From an uncultured Draconibacterium sp. (GTDB taxonomy: Bacteria; Bacteroidota; Bacteroidia; Bacteroidales; Prolixibacteraceae), in the NCBI RefSeq assembly GCF_963676735.1, contig NZ_OY781464.1, forward strand, positions 1,273,001 to 1,337,000: 64,000 nucleotides of DNA, in the 5' to 3' direction. The position numbers were made by a program, and so were the translations under genes. Position 1 is the first letter of the stretch. Each line of letters opens with the position of its first letter. Below the pieces are notes generated by a model. That model saw nothing but the letters and a program-made list of their open reading frames with translations, had not been told where the DNA came from and made no database searches. This document shows positions 9,168-17,950 of the stretch, in pieces.

Positions 9168-10382
9168 ATGAAACATCTGCTGATCGTTGTTTTCACGCTT
9201 GCGTTTTTTGTTCAGAACTGCTTTGCTCAGAATTCAAAACTGTATGGAAGTTGGCTTTTAACCAGGGTCGATGCTGGTGGTCAGGTCCAGAAACCTTATC
9301 AGGTAAGTGAATTTACCTCCGACGGAAAAATGCTAATGATGGGTATGGAAGTGGCATCGTGGAAATACAATAAATCAACAAATTCGATTGAAATGGAGTC
9401 AGATTTCGACAAAGATTTTAATGGAATTGCCAAAATTGTGAAGCTTGATAAGGACGAGTTAATTTTTGACAAAGATGATGTGAAAGTATTCTACCAAAAA
9501 TTAAATGAAACCAAGATCACAAGTAATAATAAAAATTCAGGGCTGTTCGGAACCTGGGAATTTAAAGATGTGCCCTATTCGGAGGCAACAACGCTGATAA
9601 CATTTACCGAACCCGATCAATTCAAAATCATTCATAAAGAAGAAGGATATAGTTCCAATTCTGATGGTACTTTTATTTTCAATAAGCAAAATAGTTCGCT
9701 CATTATGGCAGGTCTTCGCTGTGAAGATACTTTTCATGGCGAAAACAGAGTAGTTAAAATTAGTGGCGAAAAACTGGCATTAGAACACAACGAAACTACT
9801 TTTAAAGGAATTAAAAAAGTTCAAAAAGATACTAAAATAGAGCACCTAACTTTTGCCGAAGACGATTTTTACACAGAAGGTGGTGACTATAAGTATTACG
9901 ACGACGAAGAAAAGTTGCCATGGAGAAATTGGAGTGAAATGAAATCAGGATTACTAAATGTAAAACAACTGGTTTATAACTACTCAACATTGGTGGAGGG
10001 ATCTGAATCCTTCGAAACAAAAACACTTACGGCAGATGTAAGGGCTACGCCTGACGAAGAGGGGTTTGCAATCGATAATATATTTGTGGGCTACGATCGC
10101 TACAATTTACCCGATGATGTTGAGTTTCATGTTAGCAACGAATATTCAAACCCTCTTTATCCGCTTGAAGATGATGTTTTTAGAGTTGTAGGTAAGGAGC
10201 AAATTACAACCCCGGCAGGGACATTTGACTGTACGGTTTTAGAAGGTATAAACGATTCGGGAACGCTAAAAAAACTGTGGATGGTTACCGATAAAATTGG
10301 CGTTTATGCCAAAATTATTGATGATAACCCAGATGAATTCTGGGGCTACTATTCAGTTTACGAATTACAAGAAATAAGATAA
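9168..10382 (+). CDS. Secreted protein with two lipocalin-like repeats
   Basis: A 404-residue exported protein. I place the start at the ATG 9168, which opens a clear signal peptide (MKHLLIVVFTLAFF...CFAQ); the reading frame is open further upstream but with no leader there. Two similar segments beginning LYGSWLL (~residue 25) and LFGTWEF (~125) look like tandem lipocalin-like domains, common in Bacteroidota secreted proteins. The C-terminal third (~250-404) is a separate module with a TPAGTFDCTVLEG motif, reminiscent of DUF3108-like periplasmic proteins. Function unknown. Confidence 0.7.
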   Translation: MKHLLIVVFTLAFFVQNCFAQNSKLYGSWLLTRVDAGGQVQKPYQVSEFTSDGKMLMMGMEVASWKYNKSTNSIEMESDFDKDFNGIAKIVKLDKDELIFDKDDVKVFYQKLNETKITSNNKNSGLFGTWEFKDVPYSEATTLITFTEPDQFKIIHKEEGYSSNSDGTFIFNKQNSSLIMAGLRCEDTFHGENRVVKISGEKLALEHNETTFKGIKKVQKDTKIEHLTFAEDDFYTEGGDYKYYDDEEKLPWRNWSEMKSGLLNVKQLVYNYSTLVEGSESFETKTLTADVRATPDEEGFAIDNIFVGYDRYNLPDDVEFHVSNEYSNPLYPLEDDVFRVVGKEQITTPAGTFDCTVLEGINDSGTLKKLWMVTDKIGVYAKIIDDNPDEFWGYYSVYELQEIR

Positions 10383-10402
10383 AACACTAAACAAAACACG
10401 AT

Positions 10403-10894
10403 ATGAGAAAAAGACAATCACCGCTAGGTACGTTAATTTTTGCTGTAATATTTTTTACGGCTGGTATTTTGGCCTACCAGCACTTAACAAAACCTATTGC
10501 CGAGGAAGCCGAAGCTAGCAAAGGCTGGCCATCTGTTGATGGAATAATAACGCTTTCAGAAATGAATAAAACCCGCAACAGCGATGGTAACGACATGTAT
10601 TCGGCCGCAGTTGCCTACAACTATTCGGTTAACGGAAAAGCATACAGCTGTTCCGGAATTCGCGTTGTTGATGGTTCTACCAGCTCAAAAACCAGCGTAA
10701 AAAAGCAATTACGTAAATATTTTAAAGGAAAGAATGTGAAAGTATTTTACGATCCTGAATTTCCGGAAACCGCAGTGCTTGAGCCGGGAACAGGTTTTCT
10801 TTTTGGCATGTTGCTGAAGCTGCCACTCCTTTTTTGCCTTGTTTCGGTGCTCATGGTTTTGGGCTTGTTTAAACGTTTGTTATTCGGAAGATAA
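10403..10894 (+). CDS. DUF3592-like membrane protein
   Basis: A 163-residue protein with a transmembrane helix at each end (~8-26 and ~133-155) and a soluble middle of ~100 residues. That middle holds the pattern YNYSVNGKAYSC and, later, VKVFYDPEFPETAVLEPG. This VxVxYxPxxPxxAVLxPG ending is characteristic of DUF3592 proteins. Role unknown. It follows the preceding secreted protein by 20 bases and may be cotranscribed with it. Confidence 0.75.
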   Translation: MRKRQSPLGTLIFAVIFFTAGILAYQHLTKPIAEEAEASKGWPSVDGIITLSEMNKTRNSDGNDMYSAAVAYNYSVNGKAYSCSGIRVVDGSTSSKTSVKKQLRKYFKGKNVKVFYDPEFPETAVLEPGTGFLFGMLLKLPLLFCLVSVLMVLGLFKRLLFGR

Positions 10895-10997
10895 AAGAAT
10901 CAATCAAAAAAAAATAGGATGGCATTTAGCAAAAGTGCGAAATTTTTACCTCCATACTTTTCGCATTCTGCCCGGTGCCCCAACAAAAATTAGAAAA

Positions 10998-11768
10998 ATG
11001 AATTCACACGAAGTAGATTACAAAATTGGCGGACACGACATTCAATACGTTGAAATTGAACTTGATCCGCAGGAAACAGTAATAGCCGAAGCCGGCGCCA
11101 TGCTGTACATGAAAGAGGGTATTGATTTTCAAACCAAAATGGGCGATGGTTCTGAACCCGACAAAGGCGTTTTCGGGAAATTATTGTCGGCAGCCTCGCG
11201 CAAAATTGCCGGTGAGTCGATTTTTATTACCCATTTTACCCACCGCGGAATGGGCAAGGGACATGTGGCTTTTGCCGCGCCATATCCCGGTACCATTGTG
11301 CCCATAGAGTTAAATGAGCTGGGTGGATCCGTAATCGTACAACGCGATGCTTTTTTGTGTGCTGCTTTAGGTACCAAAATAAGTATGCACTTTAACCGTA
11401 AACTGGGCGCCGGTTTTTTTGGCGGCGAAGGTTTTATTCTGCAAAAACTTCAGGGCGATGGGCGTGCCTTTATTCATGCCGGCGGAACACTTATTGAACA
11501 CGAACTAAACAACGAAACCCTGCGCGTAGATACGGGCTGTGTTGTAGGTTTCCAGGAAGGAATTGACTTTAGCATTGAAAAAGCCGGTGGCATGAAATCG
11601 ATGATTTTTGGTGGTGAAGGCTTGTTTTTGGCAACCCTGCGCGGAACCGGAAAAGTGTGGTTGCAATCCATGCCTATCAGCAAACTTATTGAGCAGCTGT
11701 CGCCCGGAAGCGCAAACGCCGGTAAGGAACAACGTGGTGGCTTACTTGAAAACCTGTTGGAAGGATAA
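10998..11768 (+). CDS. AIM24 / TIGR00266 family protein
   Basis: A 256-residue soluble protein of the AIM24 (TIGR00266) family: glycine-rich beta structure with GAMLYMKEGI, GLGGEG-like repeats (FFGGEGFILQ, FGGEGLFLATL) and GTGKVWLQSMP near the end. I choose the ATG at 10998 (MNSHEVDYKI) because the family starts there; the frame is open for another 53 codons upstream with no matching sequence. Bacterial members have no firm biochemical role. Separated by 103 bases from the DUF3592 gene. Confidence 0.85.
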   Translation: MNSHEVDYKIGGHDIQYVEIELDPQETVIAEAGAMLYMKEGIDFQTKMGDGSEPDKGVFGKLLSAASRKIAGESIFITHFTHRGMGKGHVAFAAPYPGTIVPIELNELGGSVIVQRDAFLCAALGTKISMHFNRKLGAGFFGGEGFILQKLQGDGRAFIHAGGTLIEHELNNETLRVDTGCVVGFQEGIDFSIEKAGGMKSMIFGGEGLFLATLRGTGKVWLQSMPISKLIEQLSPGSANAGKEQRGGLLENLLEG

Positions 11769-11869
11769 TCAGTTCAGAAAATAACAAAATTAGCAGGGCT
11801 CGATTTAAAAAAAGGGCTAAGCTGCAATTATTTAACAAAACATAATTATTAATCTTTAAATTTTATTAA

Positions 11870-12385
11870 ATGAAAACTCTTTTAAAAACACTTGTTTTTT
11901 CAGTACTTTTTTTTGTGGCGGCTCAGTCACAGGCACAAATTAGTGTAGGTGGCGGATTATGGTATGGCAGCGATATCAATTCAATTGGAATTAGTGTTAA
12001 CGGCAAGTACGACTTTAACGAGAAATGGGCAGCAGCACCTGCGTTTACCTATTTTCTTGAAAAAGATTATGTGAAGTGGTCGGCATTGGATTTGGACGCC
12101 AATTACAATATTACCGAGTTGGAAAACATTGGTTCGTTGTACGCCATTGGTGGTTTGGGTATCACTTTCTGGAGTGTTGATTTCGACGGAGGCACCATCG
12201 ATATGGGGGAATTTGGTTCCTATGACCTGGGTGTGGATGCTTCGGGCTCTGATGTTGGGGTAAATCTTGGGGTTGGACTTAATATTGCAGCATCAGAAAA
12301 ATTTGCCATTGCCCCCGAAATAAAATATACCATAAGCGATGGAAGCTACCTGCGAATTGGGGCTAAAATTTTATTTGGTTTGTAG
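11870..12385 (+). CDS. Small outer-membrane beta-barrel protein
   Basis: A 171-residue exported protein. The signal peptide is ~1-22 (ends AQSQAQ). Alternating hydrophobic/polar strands rich in Gly and aromatic residues follow, and the protein ends in a strand with a hydrophobic/aromatic C-terminus (LRIGAKILFGL), as in OmpW/OmpX-type small porin-like barrels. Probably an 8-stranded outer-membrane barrel of unknown role. Monocistronic by spacing: 101 bases before and 98 after. Confidence 0.75.
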   Translation: MKTLLKTLVFSVLFFVAAQSQAQISVGGGLWYGSDINSIGISVNGKYDFNEKWAAAPAFTYFLEKDYVKWSALDLDANYNITELENIGSLYAIGGLGITFWSVDFDGGTIDMGEFGSYDLGVDASGSDVGVNLGVGLNIAASEKFAIAPEIKYTISDGSYLRIGAKILFGL

Positions 12386-12483
12386 AAACTCAGCAAAATA
12401 TTTGAAGAGAGTCAATGCTTAGGCATACTCTCTTCACCCCCTTTGCATGCAAAAATATGTTGGCATTCATCTATACTCTAGCC

Positions 12484-13410
12484 ATGAAAAAAATACAGCT
12501 TTTGCTTTTTATTCTTTTTTGCTCTACCCTCCTGAAGGCCCAAAAAATTGAGCCGATACTTAGTGTTGAAAACTGTGGAGCAGCGGTTTTAATAAACAAC
12601 GAGCCAATTATGGCTCTTGTTGAATACCGCGATGAGAAACCTAAAATGACTTTTTTTAACCTCAAAAAAAAGAAAGTAATGCAACGTTTTAATTGCATAC
12701 TTCCTGAAAATAAGATTGCACACATTATACCTTGCGATGATGGAATGTTATACCTGATTACTCAAAAAGAAAACAACGAGCAGGGGCCTCCGTTTTTTGA
12801 TGCCATTTACGGTTTTAATTACAAGACTGACCAGTTAAAGCTTTATTACAAAGAAGAGGCAGAGGTCTATCTTCCCCGCTCTGCCAATGCTGTGCACACA
12901 AAACTGGTGCTTTACCGCGGAACATTCTCAAAACAACCATTAATATTTAATACCGAAACCCTGGCCTTTGAGCCATTTTCAGACGACGAATCGCTGCGAA
13001 TGTTGTTTTCTACTGATGACGGTGATAAGTATATCGTATTTAAAACAACCGAGTATCGTGCCGATGATACAGTTCCTGTTTATGTAATGAAAAGAGATGG
13101 GACGATGAGTGAAACAGTTGGAATTTACGACTCCAGGATGACACTATCGACCAATGAAGAGGAGAATCGACTTCCGGGAGTTACCATTACCAATCCCGAG
13201 TACAATTGGGTGATTCAGGCCTTTAATTGCAGTGGTCTTCCCTTAAGCGGTTTTGGTATTGCAACCCGTCCGGGTCTGGCAAAAATCTATAATCAATTCG
13301 CCAATCTTTACGATATTACGGAACTTACCAGCGCCACAGGCAGCTTTGTAATTGCCAAAGCTAAAACAACCCTTTATGTTTATGCTATTCAAAATCAATC
13401 ATATAATTAA
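12484..13410 (+). CDS. Secreted protein of unknown function
   Basis: A 308-residue exported protein. The ATG at 12484 begins a clean signal peptide (MKKIQLLLFILFCSTLLKAQ), so I prefer it to upstream in-frame ATGs. The mature part has repeated short beta-strands and a few cysteines, and could be a propeller-like fold, but I recognise no family. It precedes another secreted unknown protein by 14 bases, so the two probably form an operon. Confidence 0.6.
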   Translation: MKKIQLLLFILFCSTLLKAQKIEPILSVENCGAAVLINNEPIMALVEYRDEKPKMTFFNLKKKKVMQRFNCILPENKIAHIIPCDDGMLYLITQKENNEQGPPFFDAIYGFNYKTDQLKLYYKEEAEVYLPRSANAVHTKLVLYRGTFSKQPLIFNTETLAFEPFSDDESLRMLFSTDDGDKYIVFKTTEYRADDTVPVYVMKRDGTMSETVGIYDSRMTLSTNEEENRLPGVTITNPEYNWVIQAFNCSGLPLSGFGIATRPGLAKIYNQFANLYDITELTSATGSFVIAKAKTTLYVYAIQNQSYN

Positions 13411-13424
13411 TAGTAAAACTACTC

Positions 13425-14477
13425 ATGATGAAAAATATATTACTAATTGTTTTGGCCTTTATTTGCCTTAATGGTAGTGGGCAGGAAGCAAAAAAGTACT
13501 TGGTAAAATCGGGGTACCTAAAACTTGAACTTAGTGGAAATACCACCGGAACAAAAGAATTATGGTGGGATGATTACGGTCAGAAATCGTGTGAGCTGGA
13601 AAACTCCACCACCACAACAAAAATGTTTGGTATGAAAAATACCGAAAAAAAGCATATGCTAACCATTTTGGTAAAAGACAGGTTTTGGACTGTTAATTAC
13701 GAAGATGGTACTGCAGCAAAAGGTATTTTACCTTATTACAACGATGCGCAGGAGTTTGCCGGAAGCATGACAGAGCAGGAACAGCAGGAGTTTGCAGATG
13801 AAATGCTAAACCAGTTGGGCGGAAAACGTTTGGCAACCGAAGAGTTGAACGGATATAAATGTGATGTTATCAAACTTATGGGGGCAAAATCGTGGATATA
13901 TAAAGGAATTAATTTGAAAACGGAAGCCAAAGTGCTGGGGATTGAGACCAATGAAATGTTTACGGCCTTTAAGCCCAACAGCAGTGTGCCGGCTTCTAAA
14001 TTTACTCCTCCCACCGATGTAGAGTTCGAAGACATGAACCAGACAGCAAATGGTTTTATGGGGGCTTTTGCCGAGATGGACGATTTTGAAGAAGAGGACG
14101 AGGAAGAAATAATTCCGGTTGACTACTCGTACGAGAAGTTTAAAGAAACGGTAGAGGCGTGTAAAATAGAAGGTTATACCTGCGCACGAACAAGCAATGT
14201 GGAAGGTGTTTTTACAGCCGCTTTTATGAATGGTCAGAACATATTAATGGTAATGCTGCAACACGAGGATAATATAGAAGCAGACAATCCGGAACTGTTA
14301 AATTTTCAGCCGTTTAAACACAGGGGGCATACCTGCCGCTACGGAAGCTTAGAAGAAGAAAGCGGGTCGGCATTGTTGGTTGAATATCCCTCGGATGCTA
14401 TGAACCTGATGCTGGTAGCCATACCTGAAAAGAATAAAGAAGAATTGCTGCAAATAGAAAAAAAACTTCAGTTTTAA
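13425..14477 (+). CDS. Secreted protein of unknown function, acidic linker
   Basis: A 350-residue exported protein with a signal peptide (~1-20). The first 200 residues resemble DUF4412-type periplasmic proteins (extended beta-strands, a GYKCDVIKL segment). A strongly acidic stretch (DDFEEEDEEEIIP, ~222-234) then links to a C-terminal module of ~110 residues. It lies 14 bases after the previous secreted gene and is followed by a terminator-like hairpin at 14501. Function unknown. Confidence 0.65.
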   Translation: MMKNILLIVLAFICLNGSGQEAKKYLVKSGYLKLELSGNTTGTKELWWDDYGQKSCELENSTTTTKMFGMKNTEKKHMLTILVKDRFWTVNYEDGTAAKGILPYYNDAQEFAGSMTEQEQQEFADEMLNQLGGKRLATEELNGYKCDVIKLMGAKSWIYKGINLKTEAKVLGIETNEMFTAFKPNSSVPASKFTPPTDVEFEDMNQTANGFMGAFAEMDDFEEEDEEEIIPVDYSYEKFKETVEACKIEGYTCARTSNVEGVFTAAFMNGQNILMVMLQHEDNIEADNPELLNFQPFKHRGHTCRYGSLEEESGSALLVEYPSDAMNLMLVAIPEKNKEELLQIEKKLQF

Positions 14478-14500
14478 GCACTGAAGCTGGTAGATTGATT

Positions 14501-14540
14501 CCCTTGCCCGACTCCGATGAGAGACGGGTAGGGGATTTTT
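14501..14540 (+). terminator. Putative intrinsic terminator
   Basis: An imperfect stem pairs cccttgcccgactc with gagacgggtaggg around a short loop and runs into gatttttgttttcatttt. It sits 23 bases after the stop of the secreted-protein gene ending at 14477 and should end that transcript. Confidence 0.65.
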
Positions 14541-14578
14541 GTTTTCATTTTAGGAATGCTGTGCCAACAATTTTGTTT

Positions 14579-14586
14579 TACCTTTG
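14579..14586 (+). promoter_or_regulatory. Putative -7 promoter element (TACCTTTG)
   Basis: A perfect match to the Bacteroidota -7 consensus TAnnTTTG, 52 bases before the ATG of the DUF3078 gene and just after a terminator. No good -33 TTTG is seen at the standard 19-21 base spacing. Confidence 0.45.
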
Positions 14587-14637
14587 TTTACTTAACATTA
14601 GTTAAAAATAGATTGCGTTAACAAACAAAAAACAAAC

Positions 14638-15498
14638 ATGAAAAAATTACTATCCTTATTTCTGTTGCTCCCAGTGCTGGCTTTTGCACAGGAAAAAAAA
14701 GACACACTTTGGACAACCAGTGGTAATACAACCCTTAATTTTTCGCAGGTAGCATTAAGCAATTGGGCTGCCGGGGGTAAAAGTTCCATGTCGGGGGTGA
14801 TGATGTTAAACCTGGCTGCCAATTACAAAAAAGACAAAGTAGCCTGGGACAATAGTTTCGATTTTCGTTATGGTTTTTTAAAAGAAGAAGATGTTGATTT
14901 GCGAAAATCGGATGACAAAATTGATATTGCATCGAAGCTGGGGATTGAAGCCAAAAAGAATTGGTATTATACAGGCTTGTTAAATTTTAAATCGCAGTTT
15001 GCAGCCGGATATAATTACCCTGACACGGATAATGCCATTTCAAAATTTATGGCGCCAGGTTACCTAAATCTTGGTGTGGGTATGGATTATAAAACCGATA
15101 AATTCTCAGCTTTACTGGCACCGGTTTCCGGTAAATTTACTTTTGTAACCGACGATGATCTTTCAGACCAGGGCGCCTTTGGGGTTGAGCCTGGCAAAAA
15201 ATCACGCGCAGAAATGGGGGCAACTTTAAAAATGCAGTTGGTAACCGATATTGTAAAAAATGTAACCCTGGATACCAAGGTCGATTTCTTCTCGAATTAT
15301 TTTGAGGACCCGCAAAATATTGACATCGACTGGACCATGAAAATTATTATGAAGGTGAACGATTACCTGTCGGCGAACCTGATAACCCAGCTGATATACG
15401 ACGACGATGTGCTTATTCTGAATCCGGATACCGGATCGGAAGTACCACGTTTGCAGTTTATGGAGTCGTTTGGGGTAGGTCTTACATTTAAATTCTAA
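14638..15498 (+). CDS. DUF3078 outer-membrane-type protein
   Basis: A 286-residue exported protein of the DUF3078 family, found in Bacteroidota. Signal peptide 1-18; family landmarks NFSQVALSNWAAGG, WDNSFDFRYGF, LNFKSQFAAGY and a final barrel-type strand LQFMESFGVGLTFKF with C-terminal Phe. Such features point to an outer-membrane beta-barrel. Biological role not established. It has its own -7 element upstream and a strong terminator downstream, so it is monocistronic. Confidence 0.88.
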   Translation: MKKLLSLFLLLPVLAFAQEKKDTLWTTSGNTTLNFSQVALSNWAAGGKSSMSGVMMLNLAANYKKDKVAWDNSFDFRYGFLKEEDVDLRKSDDKIDIASKLGIEAKKNWYYTGLLNFKSQFAAGYNYPDTDNAISKFMAPGYLNLGVGMDYKTDKFSALLAPVSGKFTFVTDDDLSDQGAFGVEPGKKSRAEMGATLKMQLVTDIVKNVTLDTKVDFFSNYFEDPQNIDIDWTMKIIMKVNDYLSANLITQLIYDDDVLILNPDTGSEVPRLQFMESFGVGLTFKF

Positions 15499-15520
15499 TC
15501 AATTAGAAAAAATATATTTA

Positions 15521-15556
15521 AAAGCTTTCTGAACTAATCAGGAAGCTTTTTTTTGC
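15521..15556 (+). terminator. Intrinsic terminator
   Basis: A perfect stem aaagctttctga / tcaggaagcttt with a 5-base loop, followed by an eight-T run. It ends the DUF3078 transcript and may also work from the opposite side for the converging EamA gene. Confidence 0.85.
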
Positions 15557-15612
15557 CAACTTTTTATTTGGCCTGTTTATAAGCAAAAGTAATTTTTATT
15601 CACCTTCCTTTT

Positions 15613-16515
15613 TTATAAAACCGTTCCCAGGGTAATTAGTAAAATTCCGCTTAAGATACCAACGAGGTAGGCACCTTTCTTTTTAAGGTTTTGTTCGCGA
15701 AATAACAGGCCGCCAATTACAAAAGCTACCAAAACACTTCCGCGACGCAGGGCTGAAATTACCGAAATTAATGCATCTTCGTTGCTTAAGGCATAAAAGT
15801 AAAGGTAGTCGGCAATTACCAAAAATACCCCGATTAAGGGGATGGTCCAGCGCCACTCGAAGTGTATGTTTTTACGCTTTCGTATTTTTTCATTCAGTAA
15901 AACAAAAGGCAATAAAATTACCGCCTGGTATACCGAAAACCAGGCTTGTACCGCAACCCTGTCGATTCGCCGCAGGATAAATTTATCGTACAGCCCGCTG
16001 CAGGCGCCCAATAAGGTAGCAGCTACAATAAAATAAATCCATTTGTTTCGTTTAAACTCTATGCCTTCCAGTTTTCCGGCCGTTGAAAAAAGGTAAAAGA
16101 AAACCAGGGTAACCAAAATGCCAATCCATTGGTAAAGGTTTAACCTTTCGTGAAAAATAAGGAGGGCACCAATAAGTGTCCATAATGGGCCTGTTGCCCG
16201 TATGGGTGCAACAATGGTAATGGGCAGGTGTTTTAGGGCAAAAAAGGCCAGTACCCAACTGGCTACCACTATGGCCGATTTTAGCAACACCTGCAAATGC
16301 TCGTTAAAGGTAAGCTGAGGAACAAAAAGTCCGGTGTTGGCTAATAAATCAGGCACTTGAAACGAAAGCACAATTAAAGGCAAAAAAATGAGCGTGCTGG
16401 CAACTGTTGAAAAAAACAAGACTGGCATAACCGCGTTATTGTTTACCGATTGCTTTTTGAAAATGTCGTAAATGCCTAAAAATAAGGCCGAAGCCAAACC
16501 AAATAATGCCCACAT
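15613..16515 (-). CDS. EamA/DMT-superfamily transporter
   Basis: A 300-residue integral membrane protein with about ten hydrophobic segments in two five-helix halves. It starts MWALFGLASALFLGIYDIFKKQ without a cleavable signal peptide. The GPLWTLIGALLIFHERL segment is typical of EamA repeats. The family exports or exchanges small metabolites (amino acids, nucleotide sugars); the substrate cannot be told. A -7 element TACTTTTG lies at 16540-16533 on the minus strand, 18 bases before the ATG. Confidence 0.85.
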   Translation of the reverse strand: MWALFGLASALFLGIYDIFKKQSVNNNAVMPVLFFSTVASTLIFLPLIVLSFQVPDLLANTGLFVPQLTFNEHLQVLLKSAIVVASWVLAFFALKHLPITIVAPIRATGPLWTLIGALLIFHERLNLYQWIGILVTLVFFYLFSTAGKLEGIEFKRNKWIYFIVAATLLGACSGLYDKFILRRIDRVAVQAWFSVYQAVILLPFVLLNEKIRKRKNIHFEWRWTIPLIGVFLVIADYLYFYALSNEDALISVISALRRGSVLVAFVIGGLLFREQNLKKKGAYLVGILSGILLITLGTVL

Positions 16516-16532
16516 AATGTTTTTAAAGCGAC

Positions 16533-16540
16533 CAAAAGTA
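16533..16540 (-). promoter_or_regulatory. Putative -7 promoter element (TACTTTTG)
   Basis: Minus-strand match to TAnnTTTG directly upstream of the EamA gene. A -33 TTTG is not obvious. Confidence 0.4.
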
Positions 16541-16639
16541 AGGGATAAATCTGAGTTGAATATTTCCTAAAGGTTATGATTTAAGCGAAATCTATTTCCA
16601 ATCATTTTTTTCGATGCCAATTTTAAAACCATCTATCAT

Positions 16640-16647
16640 TAGCTTTG
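16640..16647 (+). promoter_or_regulatory. Putative -7 promoter element (TAGCTTTG)
   Basis: Plus-strand match to TAnnTTTG, 25 bases before the DUF6132 start; it would drive the DUF6132-thioredoxin-methyltransferase cluster. No clear -33 partner. Confidence 0.4.
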
Positions 16648-16671
16648 TTTTAGGAGAGTAAGTGCAATTAG

Positions 16672-16905
16672 ATGAAATTTATTAAACAAAAACAAATCGC
16701 CTTAATCCTGTTGGTAATTGGTGCCATTGGAGGATTTCTGTATTGGAAATATGTAGGGTGTTTGAGTGGTACCTGTAAAATTAAATCGGTGTGGTACTGG
16801 AGTACCTTGTGGGGAGCAGCAATAGGTTATTTGGTAGGCGATACCATTAACGATATTGTATTAAAAATTAAAAGCAGAAAGCAGCAGAATGATAGGGAAA
16901 TTTAA
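16672..16905 (+). CDS. DUF6132-type small membrane protein
   Basis: A 77-residue protein with two transmembrane helices (~8-26 and ~42-62) and a short loop carrying the conserved pattern GCLSGTCKI, with cysteines at 30 and 35. I recognise this as the DUF6132 family of Bacteroidota; no function is established. Its 3' end overlaps the thioredoxin start by 17 nt, so the two are coupled in expression. The Cys pair beside a thioredoxin suggests, but does not prove, a redox link. Confidence 0.75.
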   Translation: MKFIKQKQIALILLVIGAIGGFLYWKYVGCLSGTCKIKSVWYWSTLWGAAIGYLVGDTINDIVLKIKSRKQQNDREI

Positions 16906-17188
16906 TAGTGTTATTAATTGTAACCGACCGGTTTTGGTTGACTTTTATGCCGATTGGTGTGGGCCTTGCAAACAGATGCCACCAATTTTAAAACAGGTAA
17001 AAGAAGAACTAAAGGAGCAAGTAAAGATTATAAAAGTTGATGTTGACCGTAATCCGAATATCGCTTCAAAATACCAGATTAGAAGCATCCCAACATTGAT
17101 GTTGTTTATTAACGGCGAATTAAAATGGACAGGTATGGGGGTGCGCCCGGCCTGGGAAGTGAAGAATATTGTTGAGCAATATTTGTAA
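16889..17188 (+). CDS. Thioredoxin-family protein
   Basis: A 99-residue single-domain thioredoxin. The active site WCGPC lies at about residues 25-29 (DFYADWCGPCKQMPP); the cis-proline segment SIPTLMLF and the downstream glycines are present. No signal peptide, so cytoplasmic. It would reduce disulfides in partner proteins. Length is close to the usual ~105. It overlaps the DUF6132 gene by 17 nt and is followed by a methyltransferase after 8 bases. Confidence 0.92.
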   Translation: MIGKFNSVINCNRPVLVDFYADWCGPCKQMPPILKQVKEELKEQVKIIKVDVDRNPNIASKYQIRSIPTLMLFINGELKWTGMGVRPAWEVKNIVEQYL

Positions 17189-17196
17189 ATTTGCAC

Positions 17197-17937
17197 ATGA
17201 CCGATAGACAAAATTCTTTTTATACCTCAATATCCAGGTATTACAGCGATATCTTTCCTTTTAACCCTATGCAACTGGCTTTTGTGAAAGCAAAGTTGAA
17301 AACTCTTGAAGAAAAAACAATTCTTGATATTGGTTGTGCTACCGGCGAACTGGCCTTTCAACTGGCCAGCCAGGGAGCAAAAGTAACAGGAATTGATTTG
17401 AATGCCGATTTGTTACAACAGGCAAGGCAAAACAGGAAACACCAGAACCTTAGTTTTCTGATGGGAAACATGCTGGAGTTGAAAAACGACTTTTCCCATC
17501 GGCAGTTTGATGCCGTATTGTGTTTCGGAAATACCCTGGTACACCTGAATTCGGAAAAAGAAGTTTTGCAAATGCTACAAAATGCCAGAGCGGTGTTAAA
17601 ACCCGGAGGGCAACTGTTGTTGCAAATTCTGAATTACGATTACATTTGCAGCCATCCTGTTCGGGAGCTTCCTATAATTGAGACCGATGCCATTAAGTTT
17701 ATTCGATACTACAATTTTTCAGATGATACTGACTTAATTGGCTTTGAAACACGTTTGGAAATTAAGGCTGAAAATCGTACTGTAGCTAACGAAACTCCTT
17801 TGCTGGCATTAAAAAGTGCAGCGCTAAAAACCTTAATCAAGAATGCAGGCTTTAAAAACATTCAGGTGTATGCCAATTTTAAACAGGAAGCCTTTGGCGG
17901 GGCACATTTACCTTTGGTGGTAAGTTGCGAGGGATAG
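17197..17937 (+). CDS. Class I SAM-dependent methyltransferase
   Basis: A 246-residue methyltransferase with SAM-binding motif I ILDIGCATGELA (~residues 43-54), the acidic end of strand 2 in VTGIDLNADLL, and motif III-like RAVLKPGGQLLLQ. The ATG at 17197 is preferred to an in-frame TTG at 17191. It resembles the Methyltransf_11/25 group; the acceptor cannot be told. It is the third gene of a tight cluster with DUF6132 and thioredoxin, and converges on the DUF5916 gene with a 13-base gap. Confidence 0.88.
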   Translation: MTDRQNSFYTSISRYYSDIFPFNPMQLAFVKAKLKTLEEKTILDIGCATGELAFQLASQGAKVTGIDLNADLLQQARQNRKHQNLSFLMGNMLELKNDFSHRQFDAVLCFGNTLVHLNSEKEVLQMLQNARAVLKPGGQLLLQILNYDYICSHPVRELPIIETDAIKFIRYYNFSDDTDLIGFETRLEIKAENRTVANETPLLALKSAALKTLIKNAGFKNIQVYANFKQEAFGGAHLPLVVSCEG

Positions 17938-17950
17938 CTTAATCGTATTT

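Noticed and set aside
12404..12435. GAAGAGAGT/ACTCTCTTC hairpin as a terminator
   Set aside because: The stem is followed by ACCCCCTTTGC, not a T-run, and the loop is long. Not supported as a terminator.
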